Assembly: GCA_001604385.1 (NCBI GenBank)
Contig: LVBK01000016.1
Location: 62,001 to 126,000 of the forward strand
Source: Spirochaetales bacterium Spiro_09
Lineage (GTDB): Bacteria > Spirochaetota > Spirochaetia > Treponematales > Treponemataceae
Reading direction: 5' to 3'
DNA length: 64,000 nucleotides
The notes beneath the pieces were generated by a model. The model had not been told where the DNA came from and ran no database searches. It saw only the letters and a list, made by a program, of their open reading frames with translations. The position numbers and the translations under genes are program-made. Shown here one piece after another: positions 45,615 to 55,361 of the stretch (its first letter is position 1; every line of letters begins with the position of its first letter).

Positions 45615-47888
45615 TTACTTGTCTTCCATAACAGTCAATTGGGAGAATACCGACTCCTGATCCTCGGCCATAACCCGCAAATCATTGGCCGTTTCCGACA
45701 AGTGCGAACCCTGTAGCGACAGTTCGTCAACCGAGACGGAAATTTCTTCCAGTCTGTTCATGGATGTACGGCTCATCTTGTCAATCGCTTCCATATTGTC
45801 CTTGACGGTTACCCCGAAGTCCGCGACACCTTCAAGTGCGCGGGTAATTCGATCTATGGATGACTGGGCTTCACCAAGGGCTGAATTGATTGACGAGAAG
45901 GATTGCTGGGCCGAGCGGGCCTGTTCAAGATTCTTGGCCACTCCAGCCGTTCCATTGTGAGCCAGATCAAGTATTCCGGTCATGGAACGGGTAATATCTG
46001 CGACAATCTCATTGATGTTTTCCGCAGTATGGCGAGAATTTTCCGCAAGAGTACGCACTTCTCCGGCGACAACCGCGAAGGATTTTCCCGCGGTTCCCGC
46101 ACGCGCAGCCTGGATGGAGGCGTTGATTGCAAGCACATTGGTATTTTCAGCAAGGCTTTCGATAATGCCCGAGAATTCACGAACACGTGCAATCTTTTCG
46201 TTGAAGGAAGCAAGTTCCGCTGCGATCCGGTCAATGGAGTCCTTCAAGCCGATTGTCTCGTCATAGGTGTCGCTGATTGCCTTGTCGCCCTGTCTGGATT
46301 CCGAATTCAGGCGTTCAACGAGCGTCACATATCCCGAAAGGGCATTCTGTACGTCGTTTATCATGCGATTCAAATTGGCAAGTTGCGCGTCATTATCGTC
46401 TATACGGTTCTTTTGCTCACCCATGTCGCCTTTAATGCCGGTAATCGCCGTACCGATTTGCTTGTTTGCCCGTGAAGATTCTTCAGCAGCTGCAGCCAGA
46501 TTCTGGCTCAATGACGCCAGCTGATTTATGTTTTCAATTATATTTATAATAATCTCACGGAAAATCGTCGGTTCAGCATTAAACGTCGTAACGATCAGAC
46601 CGGATTCAACGGCCCTGTTCAATTCCGATATGATATTCTTGTCGAGAATGGAGGTTGCAAAGCCGTCATACCGCTCCTTTACCAGTTTCTGTATTGCGGG
46701 ATTGTACGCTTTTGCGTTTCCGAAATTTTCTGCACCACTATACAGATCAATTACTTCAACCGAAACATTGAATTCCTCAAGTTTTTTTGCCGCACCATTG
46801 ATTCCCTCAACCAGGGAGGCAAAAAAACCGGTCACCTGCGGCATCAATACCGCAAAACGGTATTTTTTCCCTGTTCTGTTCGGTTCGGGAATGGCAAGCT
46901 GGGACAATTCTTCCTGTTTCATAATACGCTTGTTCGAACTGTCATCCCAATAGGTTGTATAATTGGACTTGTCAATAAAAATGGGATCCATAAAAAGTTT
47001 CTTGGAAAGAGGTCGCCAGGATGCCGCACAGGCATTATAGAGGTGTATAACGGCGTTAAACGTCTGCGCATAGGCATTTTGCTCGATAAGGGCGGCAACT
47101 CTGCCTTCCTTTAAAAGCTTGATGTTTTGCGCGATTGCGTCGTAGGCGACCATTTTAATCCGGGTATTCTTCAACGCGCTGATTTCATCCGCAATGCCGC
47201 GTGGGGTGTGTCCGTCGGTTACATATACCAGATCGCAATCCGGATGTTCGCCGTTCAGCTTACGTAAAGCCGCTGCAGCACCCTCGGGACTACCACCCGT
47301 TGCAACGACACCATGGCACTTAATATTCGGGTAACTCTCGGTTATGTAGTCCAGGCAGCCCTTCATGCGCAACACGTGATTCGTCTGGGTAAAATCGGGA
47401 ATAAAACACACAACGGTGCCTTTCCCGTCCAAAATCCTGGCAATATTCTGTCCGGCAACCCGGCCTTCCGCGTAACTGTTTGCGCCGACAAAACAAAGCC
47501 GTTTTGGCGGAATATTCGTTAGGGTATTGAAATCGTTTACACCGGAAAGTAGATGTTCGGCAACTGCAGCTGCCTCGGCAGTCTCGGCTGGAGGAGGCAG
47601 TCGGGAAATAACAAAGCGCATGTCACCTGCGGCAAAGGATGATATTGCCCGCACCAGGCGGCGTGAAAGAATTTCCAGAACATCACGCAGGTCGGCGGTC
47701 AACCCGCCAGCCCATTTCATTTCCCTCATCATAAATACCAGCGACATAATTGATGCACCAGTCAACAATAAAAACAAAATGGCTAGAACCGGCTGCGTCA
47801 TGGACAGAGTGATTCCGGCTAGTCCCAATACCGCACCCGCGATCGGGAACAGGAGGCTCAAACGTGTAATGGCGCGTGTTGTACTCAT
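45615..47888 (-). CDS. Chemoreceptor (MCP) with two N-terminal TMs and a type I periplasmic-binding-like module
   Basis: MCP signalling core [39 protein letters not shown]1-like segments [17 protein letters not shown]... and [31 protein letters not shown]. Confidence 0.93.
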   Translation of the reverse strand: MSTTRAITRLSLLFPIAGAVLGLAGITLSMTQPVLAILFLLLTGASIMSLVFMMREMKWAGGLTADLRDVLEILSRRLVRAISSFAAGDMRFVISRLPPPAETAEAAAVAEHLLSGVNDFNTLTNIPPKRLCFVGANSYAEGRVAGQNIARILDGKGTVVCFIPDFTQTNHVLRMKGCLDYITESYPNIKCHGVVATGGSPEGAAAALRKLNGEHPDCDLVYVTDGHTPRGIADEISALKNTRIKMVAYDAIAQNIKLLKEGRVAALIEQNAYAQTFNAVIHLYNACAASWRPLSKKLFMDPIFIDKSNYTTYWDDSSNKRIMKQEELSQLAIPEPNRTGKKYRFAVLMPQVTGFFASLVEGINGAAKKLEEFNVSVEVIDLYSGAENFGNAKAYNPAIQKLVKERYDGFATSILDKNIISELNRAVESGLIVTTFNAEPTIFREIIINIIENINQLASLSQNLAAAAEESSRANKQIGTAITGIKGDMGEQKNRIDDNDAQLANLNRMINDVQNALSGYVTLVERLNSESRQGDKAISDTYDETIGLKDSIDRIAAELASFNEKIARVREFSGIIESLAENTNVLAINASIQAARAGTAGKSFAVVAGEVRTLAENSRHTAENINEIVADITRSMTGILDLAHNGTAGVAKNLEQARSAQQSFSSINSALGEAQSSIDRITRALEGVADFGVTVKDNMEAIDKMSRTSMNRLEEISVSVDELSLQGSHLSETANDLRVMAEDQESVFSQLTVMEDK

Positions 47889-47977
47889 ATTCTAATAATA
47901 CTCTGCAGCAAAATAAAGTGCAAATGTTTCCGACGTCAAATATCCAATATCTCATGCAATGCTCCGATAAAAAAAAA

Positions 47978-48001
47978 GGGCTCCGACCACCGTCGGAGCC
48001 C
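47978..48001 (-). terminator. Rho-independent terminator (minus strand) of the TrxR-like gene cluster
   Basis: gggctccgac-cacc-gtcggagccc, A-run at 47969-47977 (U-run on -). Confidence 0.9.
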
Positions 48002-48020
48002 GCAGAACCCGGTCACTGAA

Positions 48021-49256
48021 TCAGGAATTCCTGTCAATAAAGTCCTTGATTTTTACCTCGATACCGGTCAAGTCAGTGAGATTGTCCACCGTTACCCCGT
48101 CTCTCATCAAGATAAGCGACGGAGTTTTGGTATATGAAAGCCGGCACGCGATGCGGTCCGATTTATAGATGTCAATACGGCGCAATTGTATGCTGTCCTT
48201 GTGCTGGCGTTGTACCTCTTCGATCCGGCCAAGATATTCCCGGTCAACAGGTTCAACCGCATTGTAGACGAAGGCCATAACCAGTCCCTTGGCGTTCAGT
48301 ATTTCCTTGTTTACGTACTCGACTTCTTCTACGTATTTCTCCGCCATGAAGCCGGCAACGGCCCCGTCACCGACCGCGGTCGCGACCTGACGAAGCGTCT
48401 TGTCACGGCAGTCGCCAACCGCGTAAATACCGGGAACCGATGTTTCCATATCAGGGTTCGTTACGATATACCCGCGGTTAGTCATTTCAAGGAGCCCGTT
48501 GAAAACCTTTGTATTCGGCACATACCCGATAAACAGAAAACAGGTGTCAACAGCTACCGGAATTTTCTCTCCGGTCTTCATGTTTTTCAGAACAACCTGC
48601 TTCAGCATCTCATCCCCTTCGAAGGAATCAACCACGGTATTCCACATAAAAGTCATCCTAGGATTCGCCCTGGCCTTTTCCTGGGCGACCTTGTTTGCAT
48701 CCATAATGCCTTCATCGTGAATTACCGAGACGATCACTTCTTTGGCAAACTTTGTCAGGAACATGCCTTCTTCAATTGCGGCATCCCCCGACCCGATCAC
48801 CATAATGCGTTTCCCTTCATTTCGGGCAGCATCACAGGTCGCGCAAAAAGAAATACCCTTGTCATTGAGAAATTTCTCTTCGTTTGCCGCTCCGGTAAGC
48901 CGGGGTTTGTTGCCGGTCGCAATGACAACCGCCTTGGCAACATAATTTGTACGGAATGTGGAGACCACCTTCAGGTCACAGTCCACGGTCACTTCCTTGA
49001 CATCGGTAAGCTTGACGTCTACCCCGAACCGGCGGAACTGTTTGTCGAACATTTTCATCAGCTCAATACCGTCCACTGGCTCCGGGAAGCCGGGATAGTT
49101 TTCGATCTCGCTCGTATAGGTAGCCATCCCTCCTATCAACGACTTTTCAATCAGAAGCGTTTTCAGCCGGGCACGGCCGGCGTACAGGGCAGCAGTCATA
49201 CCGCCCGGTCCGCCTCCAATAACAACAACGTCATAGGATTCGACTTTCTTTTCCAT
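48021..49256 (-). CDS. Thioredoxin reductase-like FAD/NAD(P) oxidoreductase with C-terminal degenerate thioredoxin-fold domain
   Basis: VVIGGGPGGMTAALYAGRA, SFCATCDAA redox motif, VIGSGDAAIEEG, GIYAVGDCRDK; C-terminal ~90 aa thioredoxin-like without CxxC. Confidence 0.88.
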   Translation of the reverse strand: MEKKVESYDVVVIGGGPGGMTAALYAGRARLKTLLIEKSLIGGMATYTSEIENYPGFPEPVDGIELMKMFDKQFRRFGVDVKLTDVKEVTVDCDLKVVSTFRTNYVAKAVVIATGNKPRLTGAANEEKFLNDKGISFCATCDAARNEGKRIMVIGSGDAAIEEGMFLTKFAKEVIVSVIHDEGIMDANKVAQEKARANPRMTFMWNTVVDSFEGDEMLKQVVLKNMKTGEKIPVAVDTCFLFIGYVPNTKVFNGLLEMTNRGYIVTNPDMETSVPGIYAVGDCRDKTLRQVATAVGDGAVAGFMAEKYVEEVEYVNKEILNAKGLVMAFVYNAVEPVDREYLGRIEEVQRQHKDSIQLRRIDIYKSDRIACRLSYTKTPSLILMRDGVTVDNLTDLTGIEVKIKDFIDRNS

Positions 49257-49259
49257 TAC

Positions 49260-49985
49260 TTACAGTTCCCCCACTTTTTTCTTTCCATACCAATCAGCGA
49301 TAACATACAGAATGAACAAAAGGCCAAACTGGACGATCAGAGCGGGAAGCCAACCACCAAGGAGCTGTGGCAGGTATACCTTGAACGGAGTGTAGAGGAA
49401 ACCGGTCGCTTTCGCGCCAATAAGGGCATAACCGCCGATAATCGAGCCGGCAATAAAGAATACGAGCGTTATCCACTGCTGAAGGAAGCCCTCTCCCATT
49501 CTCATGAAGGTTCCCGAAGCGCAGCCGCCGGCGATTACCGCGCCGATACCGAACAGGAGACCGCCAATGATGGTATGAACACCGACATCCTGCACATATC
49601 CGGCAAGTTTGACCTCGGACAGTTTCAGGGCGCTCATATCCCAGCCGGTTGCCTTGATCTGGAGTGCCGCGAATATAACTGAGGCCAGGGACAGGGCAAT
49701 AATCAGGGCCTTGGTCAACGAGGTTCCACCGGTCAATACCGGATCGCGCAACGATGCGGTAAAGCAAAAACGGGAACGCTGCATGGTGTACCCGAACAGA
49801 ATACCCAGAACCCAGATAAAGGCGCCTGCTTTCGGATTTATGCCCTGAATATAAAAGGCCAGCCCAATTGCAATGATAACGAGCACAACACCGCTTATTA
49901 TTTGTATCTTCTTTTTCTTCGCCCGTTGTTCAGGAGTCTCTTTTGCAGCAGACCGACGGCCGGAAGTTGTTTTAATGTCACTCAT
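49260..49985 (-). CDS. YeeE/YedE-family (DUF395) transporter half
   Basis: GGLLFGIGAVIAGGCASGTFMRMGEG, RSRFCFTASLRD. Confidence 0.88.
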   Translation of the reverse strand: MSDIKTTSGRRSAAKETPEQRAKKKKIQIISGVVLVIIAIGLAFYIQGINPKAGAFIWVLGILFGYTMQRSRFCFTASLRDPVLTGGTSLTKALIIALSLASVIFAALQIKATGWDMSALKLSEVKLAGYVQDVGVHTIIGGLLFGIGAVIAGGCASGTFMRMGEGFLQQWITLVFFIAGSIIGGYALIGAKATGFLYTPFKVYLPQLLGGWLPALIVQFGLLFILYVIADWYGKKKVGEL

Positions 49986-49995
49986 CTTTCGCTCC

Positions 49996-50520
49996 TTACA
50001 TGAAATACTTGGTGAGTAGCTTGCTGCCGATTATGGCACCAAGGAAAATAAACACAAAAAAGACCCATCCATGCAGAGAAAATGCGGGCAGACCGCTAAA
50101 AAGCGCCCCAATGTTGCATCCCAGGCTCATTCTGGCTCCAATACCCATCAATAAACCACCACATACAGCCGCTGCAATATTTTTTGCGCTCTTGATTTTC
50201 TTGATCTTGAATTGAGCTGCAAGCAAACAGGAAATAAGGGCCCCGACGACAATACCGAGGTTGGTAACGGACGGCTGGCTCATCCAGAAATTGAATGTAG
50301 AAGCCGGACTTCCCTTGAAAATTGCCCAGGAATCAACATCAACGCCTATCAATGACAACAGCTTGCCACCCCAGAAAGCCAGAGGCCCGGTGACGCCCCA
50401 GGCTGCACCGGTAACAATAACCAGGGCAGCGGCAAACACTGCCAGCAAAACGGCCCCGGTTGTATAACTCCATTCCTTCTTGAGAAATGTTTCATGAAAG
50501 GGATACTTCTTTTCTGCCAT
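49996..50520 (-). CDS. YeeE/YedE-family (DUF395) transporter half
   Basis: CGGLLMGIGARMSLGCNIGALFSGLPAFSLHGWVFF. Confidence 0.88.
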   Translation of the reverse strand: MAEKKYPFHETFLKKEWSYTTGAVLLAVFAAALVIVTGAAWGVTGPLAFWGGKLLSLIGVDVDSWAIFKGSPASTFNFWMSQPSVTNLGIVVGALISCLLAAQFKIKKIKSAKNIAAAVCGGLLMGIGARMSLGCNIGALFSGLPAFSLHGWVFFVFIFLGAIIGSKLLTKYFM

Positions 50521-50530
50521 ATAACGCTCC

Positions 50531-50758
50531 TTATTTTGCCTTTTCGATTATTATGTCCCACTCACCTTCGCCGACTTCTTCGATTTCGACGTTGTGACCC
50601 GCTTCCCGTGCCCACTCGGGAACATTTTTCATTGCGCAGCTGTGATCGATGTTGACGATCAAAACATCACCGATGGCCATATCCGCCAGCGCTTTCTGCG
50701 CCTTTACGAGAGGAATCGGGCAGGCTTCGCCCAAGCAGTCAAGAGTTCTTTCAGCCAT
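50531..50758 (-). CDS. TusA-family sulfurtransferase
   Basis: TLDCLGEACPIPLVKAQKAL CPxP motif, ~75 aa. Confidence 0.93.
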   Translation of the reverse strand: MAERTLDCLGEACPIPLVKAQKALADMAIGDVLIVNIDHSCAMKNVPEWAREAGHNVEIEEVGEGEWDIIIEKAK

Positions 50759-50800
50759 TACACACTCCTTATAGATAAAAAAATACTGATATAACCTATC

Positions 50801-50816
50801 AGCATTTTTCGTGCCA
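50801..50816 (-). promoter_or_regulatory. Sigma-54 (-24/-12) promoter upstream of the tusA-like gene
   Basis: Minus strand TGGCACGAAAAATGCT: GG and GC at the canonical spacing; start codon at 50758 with aaggag Shine-Dalgarno. Confidence 0.75.
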
Positions 50817-50970
50817 ACTAAAAGCATCAGTGAAAGAAGAGGAAATAAGTCGGAGAACCGGACAGGAAGAGGGAGCTTTTTAGTTTAATGTCTTTATATT
50901 ACAAAGTTTTAAAACTAAATAAGGCAATGAAGAGTTTTGTCAGCTAAAAACAGGAAAACACCGGGGAGGG

Positions 50971-51012
50971 CCGCAAATGGGCGCCCGAAAACGGACAAAG
51001 AGCCGAAAACGG
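50971..51012. repeat. Short repeated motifs CCGCAAATGG / CCGAAAACGG / CCGAAAACGG, possible activator sites
   Basis: Copies at 50971, 50985 and 51003, between the sigma-54 promoter and the NtrC-type regulator gene. Confidence 0.4.
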
Positions 51013-51046
51013 GCACAATCAAGTCTAAAAAAGTGATACTACCCGG

Positions 51047-52432
51047 TCAGCGAAAATCTTCAGAATTGAGGGAAAACCGTTCAAGGCGGCGGTCAAGCGC
51101 CTGCCGGGTAAGGCCAAGCAGGGACGCAGCCCGGGACCGCACCCCCCGAGAACACATCAGGGCTTTCACGATCGTGTTCTTTTCGATGTGTTCCAGGTTT
51201 AATGATTCTGCACTGCATTCAACGGGGGGACTCATAGAAAAGGAAGAAACGAAACCAGGAATATAATCGATGATGGACGTACCATCGGAACGAGAATGTA
51301 TGGCCGCCCGTTCCATCAGGTTCCGCAATTCACGGATATTTCCCGGAAAGTCATACGCAGAAAGGGCAGAAAGCACATGATCGGAAAGAACCGCGGGACT
51401 TCGCTGTTTCCCTTCCAGAAAGCGCGACAGAAAATATGCGGCGAGCAAGGGAATATCGGATCGACGTTCGCGCAAGGGCACAACCGTAATGGGTAAAACG
51501 GCAAGCCTCCAATACAAATCGGCACGAAAGGAACCTTCCGTAACACAAGTTGCAAGGTCCCGATTCGTCGCGCAAATGATGCGTACATCTACAGGGTGTT
51601 CACGGTCTGCACCCACCGGGCGCACCTGGCCATTTTCAATGGTCCTCAGTAGTTTTGCCTGAAGCTCGAACGGAATCTCTGCAACCTCATCAAGAAAAAG
51701 AGTGCCCCCGTCAGCGGAACGGAAGAAGCCGTCCCTGCTTCCATGCGCATCGGTAAACGCGCCTTTTTCATGACCGAAAAACTCGCTTTCGAACATATCT
51801 CGCGGTATGGCTGCACAGTTAACTGCCATAAAGCGATGTGATGAACGCGAACCGCTCAGATGTATTTGACGGGCGACAAGCTCCTTGCCCGTTCCACTTT
51901 CCCCGGTAATAAGTACCGGGGAACTGGAATTGGTACCCGCAAGCATAATGTCGGAACGCAATCGTTCCATTTGAGAGGAAGTACCAATAAGGGTGTTATC
52001 TCCGGCCAGTTCGCGGTTCAATTGGGAACACAGATGAGCATACCGACGGGCACCAGACTGAGCCTCTACAAATCGCCTGGTACGACCGATAGCAGCCTGC
52101 AGTTCGAACACCGAAAAGGGCTTTTTCAGATAATCAAAGGCACCAAGACGGAACGCTTCGATAACACTGTCCATGTCGCCATGCCCGCTCATGACAATAA
52201 TCTCTATACCGGACAATGCATTCTTCAGTCTTTTTATCAGCTCAAGGCCGGAATATTCAGGAAGCTTTATATCCACAAGCGCAACATCAATATGGCGGCA
52301 CGAAGCGGTCTCCAACGCGACCGAGGGCCGGTCTGCGCTGTACACGGTGTATCCCCCCGATTCAAGATACTCCGAAAGCTCATCAATAATACGCTTTTCA
52401 TCGTCAATGACCAATACAGACAAGTCATTCAT
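51047..52432 (-). CDS. NtrC-family sigma-54-dependent response regulator
   Basis: Receiver VLVIDDEKRI; GESGTGKELVARQIH, GAFTDA (GAFTGA variant), EVAEIPFELQAKLLR; C-terminal Fis-like HTH. Confidence 0.95.
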   Translation of the reverse strand: MNDLSVLVIDDEKRIIDELSEYLESGGYTVYSADRPSVALETASCRHIDVALVDIKLPEYSGLELIKRLKNALSGIEIIVMSGHGDMDSVIEAFRLGAFDYLKKPFSVFELQAAIGRTRRFVEAQSGARRYAHLCSQLNRELAGDNTLIGTSSQMERLRSDIMLAGTNSSSPVLITGESGTGKELVARQIHLSGSRSSHRFMAVNCAAIPRDMFESEFFGHEKGAFTDAHGSRDGFFRSADGGTLFLDEVAEIPFELQAKLLRTIENGQVRPVGADREHPVDVRIICATNRDLATCVTEGSFRADLYWRLAVLPITVVPLRERRSDIPLLAAYFLSRFLEGKQRSPAVLSDHVLSALSAYDFPGNIRELRNLMERAAIHSRSDGTSIIDYIPGFVSSFSMSPPVECSAESLNLEHIEKNTIVKALMCSRGVRSRAASLLGLTRQALDRRLERFSLNSEDFR

Positions 52433-54683
52433 CGGAACACGACTCCTTTTCCCCCAGATATAGCGGAACGCGTACGGATACGCAGGTTCCCATTGAGTCC
52501 GGAATATTTTCCAGATAAATATCTCCCGCCATTTTCCGGATTATGCCAAAAGATATGGATAAACCAAGCCCGGTCCCCTTTCCTTCTTTCTTTGTGGTAA
52601 AAAACGGATCCAGGGCACGACGACGGCACTCTTCAGCGATGCCTGTTCCGTTATCCCGAACTTCAAGAACGACAAACGGGCCGTCAAGTCGAGTCTCTAC
52701 GCAAATGCGGCCGGGAACACTGTCCGCAAGGTTCTTCTCTGAGTCATCAATTAGCCGTTCCTCGATTGCATCCCGTGCGTTGGAAAGGAGATTGATCACA
52801 ACCTGTTCAAATTGATACGGATTTCCGCACAGCGCAATCCCTCCAGCCGCTTGCTCAAAGACTATCTCGATACCATGGCTGGAAAGCTGAACCCCGAGCA
52901 TGGCAAGAGCGTTCTCCACGCTCCGGTTCACGTCGAAGGCGACACTATATTCATCGGGCGTAGACCGGGCAAACAAACGCACATGATCGATTACGCGCCG
53001 GACACGATCAATGTCTGAATCGATTGACTTGATTTTCTTTTGAAGATAATCGCTATCAAGCGCGCCGCTGTGATATCTGTTCTGAATGTTTTCTACTGAA
53101 AAAGAGATGGCGTTAAGTGGTTGGGTAATTTCATGAGCCATTCCGGTTGCGAGTTCTCCGATGGAAGCAAGACGGGACTGCTGCTCGGCAATGCGCTCTC
53201 CCTCTTTCCGTTTTTCAACTTCCCGGTTAACCCGGTGTTCAAGATTGTCATTCAATTCCAGAAGCCGCTGTTCAGTTTCCTTGCGGTGTGTAATATCAGT
53301 CGAAATGCGTATCACATGGGTTACAAGACCCGCTTCGCTTCGTACCGGTACAGCGGCATGCTCCCACCACCGTCCGCTGCTTTCCCTTTCAACCGTGATA
53401 ACCGATCCCGAGAAGAAAGACGACGATAAAACCGCTTCTTCAGATGAAAAGAAAGAATCCTGAACGAGGGAGGGATCCGAGCCGACCAGAGAGGGAAACC
53501 GATCCATTGTCCGCCGGTTGGCCCACAACACACGCGGGCGGATATCCACGTAAAACACAAAACCGGGCAAACCTTCAACTATGGCCTGTAAAATGCCTTG
53601 TCGGTCGCGAAGCGCACTGATTATTTCGTTAACGGTATAAATGATATCTCTGAACTCGGGTGACAGGGTTTCAACACGGCCCCTGAATTCAAGATCGCCC
53701 CGAATAATCCGTGCGGATATCATGCGCGTTTCGTCGACAACCATGCGGAGCGGGCGCAGTAAAATAGTCATGGAAAGAGACAGGGTAAGAGAGAGAACCA
53801 AAAACAGAAGAACACCAAGCAAGCCAAGCCGCGAGCGGAGCTGGAGGAACGAATCTGCCAGGGGAATAATACGCAACTCGGCCTTGATAACGCCCGAAAC
53901 CCTGCCGGTGTAATCCCTGAAAGGGTACAAGGCAACCGGTAAGCCTGAATTACATTCCGTGGACCATACGGGTTTTCCACTTACCAGACGCGCAAGGTCA
54001 TCGCCGGCAGGAAGACAACCGCCCGCGCACCAGTTACCCGCCTGGTAGTATGGTGTATTGTCCTCATCCAACAGAAAAAGACAAAAATCAGCGGAGAACT
54101 TGTCTCTCATGTGGTTCATGAACACATTGTCCATGGCGATTCCTGCCTCAAACGCGCCAATGTATGTTCCGTTATGAAACACCGGCGAGATTGCCCGGAT
54201 TGCCGGACCGCTTTTACCGGTTTCAATGCCGGATACCGGTTCTCGCTCTTCATGAACCGCTCGAATCATGGGCCTGATTTCTGCAAGTTGGTCATGACCC
54301 TCCTCTTCTTTATGCACCCGTAAAAAAGAGGTCCCGTCTGGCCGATGAAAGTGAAAACGGGACACACGCAACTTGTTCGCCTCGTACACCGACATAACAT
54401 AGTCCAATAATCCCTTTCGGTCACCGGAAGCAAAGAGTTCCGACACCTGCTTGTCATGGCTGAGCGCACTCGTCAAAGAGCGTACCACATCCAGCTCCGC
54501 TTCTATTGACCAGCTTAAGGTTCGGGACACCAGGTTGAACATGTCCTTTTCCGACTCGCGCACCGCTTCCGAACCGCCTCTGATCAGCAGTATTACAAAA
54601 CCGCCATACAGAAGGGCCTGCATTACCAATACAAGAAGTATCAGTATGGAAGAAGTCCCGAAGCGAAAAAGGATGCGTTTCAC
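52425..54683 (-). CDS. Sensor histidine kinase with extracytoplasmic Cache-like domain and PAS
   Basis: GTG start at 54683; two TMs; GELATGMAHEITQPLNAISFSVENI H-box, GKGTGLGLSISFGI. Confidence 0.92.
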   Translation of the reverse strand: MKRILFRFGTSSILILLVLVMQALLYGGFVILLIRGGSEAVRESEKDMFNLVSRTLSWSIEAELDVVRSLTSALSHDKQVSELFASGDRKGLLDYVMSVYEANKLRVSRFHFHRPDGTSFLRVHKEEEGHDQLAEIRPMIRAVHEEREPVSGIETGKSGPAIRAISPVFHNGTYIGAFEAGIAMDNVFMNHMRDKFSADFCLFLLDEDNTPYYQAGNWCAGGCLPAGDDLARLVSGKPVWSTECNSGLPVALYPFRDYTGRVSGVIKAELRIIPLADSFLQLRSRLGLLGVLLFLVLSLTLSLSMTILLRPLRMVVDETRMISARIIRGDLEFRGRVETLSPEFRDIIYTVNEIISALRDRQGILQAIVEGLPGFVFYVDIRPRVLWANRRTMDRFPSLVGSDPSLVQDSFFSSEEAVLSSSFFSGSVITVERESSGRWWEHAAVPVRSEAGLVTHVIRISTDITHRKETEQRLLELNDNLEHRVNREVEKRKEGERIAEQQSRLASIGELATGMAHEITQPLNAISFSVENIQNRYHSGALDSDYLQKKIKSIDSDIDRVRRVIDHVRLFARSTPDEYSVAFDVNRSVENALAMLGVQLSSHGIEIVFEQAAGGIALCGNPYQFEQVVINLLSNARDAIEERLIDDSEKNLADSVPGRICVETRLDGPFVVLEVRDNGTGIAEECRRRALDPFFTTKKEGKGTGLGLSISFGIIRKMAGDIYLENIPDSMGTCVSVRVPLYLGEKESCSDE

Positions 54684-55357
54684 GCCTCCGGCCTCCGCGT
54701 ACCATGCGTGGACCGGTACACATAATAGGGAACCCCGATACATCCCGTAATGGCGGCAGGCAGCAGAAGAACCTGCACGCCAAAATGAACAAATAACAGG
54801 GCAGACACGAGGGCTCCGATAAAATATCCGCCGACCAGGATGGCCATCAGTTTCATTTTCTGAATATCGACCGCCAATTTGATCAAGGCATGTCCGAGCT
54901 GTATTCCAAGGTCTGTAATCAGTCCGGTTACATGGGTTGTCCGGACAACCGAGCGGGAAAAGGTTGTTGCCATGGCGTTTTGCAAGCCGCATACTGCTGA
55001 AAGCACCAGCTGGCTAATGATCGGAGCTGATTTGAACACGGCAAGCGCATACAGAATACCGACGGATTCCATAAAAAGAACGACCCCATACCTGCGTCCC
55101 AATCGCACATGATAGTCGCGGATTATCATGCCGCTGACAACCGATCCGGCAAAAAAACATACCAGCATGCCGCCGAGCCGGAGCGCATCCGGAACACGCC
55201 AAGCCGATAGCGCGATGGCAAAGTTCGTGGTCGTACCGGTCAAATGGGACACCGGTTCATGAACGACCGACAGCAGCATGCAGGCATTGATGGCCCCGGC
55301 AGCAAGGGCAAGGGTGAAACCTCCAATTCCAATCCAGCCCGGTAATTTTTTCTCCAT
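54680..55357 (-). CDS. YoaK/DUF1275-family membrane protein
   Basis: AAGAINACMLLSVVHEPVSHLTGTTTNFAIALS, CGLQNAMATTFSRSVVRTTHVTGLITDLGIQLG. Confidence 0.88.
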   Translation of the reverse strand: MEKKLPGWIGIGGFTLALAAGAINACMLLSVVHEPVSHLTGTTTNFAIALSAWRVPDALRLGGMLVCFFAGSVVSGMIIRDYHVRLGRRYGVVLFMESVGILYALAVFKSAPIISQLVLSAVCGLQNAMATTFSRSVVRTTHVTGLITDLGIQLGHALIKLAVDIQKMKLMAILVGGYFIGALVSALLFVHFGVQVLLLPAAITGCIGVPYYVYRSTHGTRRPEA

Positions 55358-55361
55358 CGTA

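Noticed and set aside
48186-49682. 498-aa plus-strand ORF
   Set aside because: Antisense to the TrxR-like and YedE genes, with clear motifs on the minus strand.
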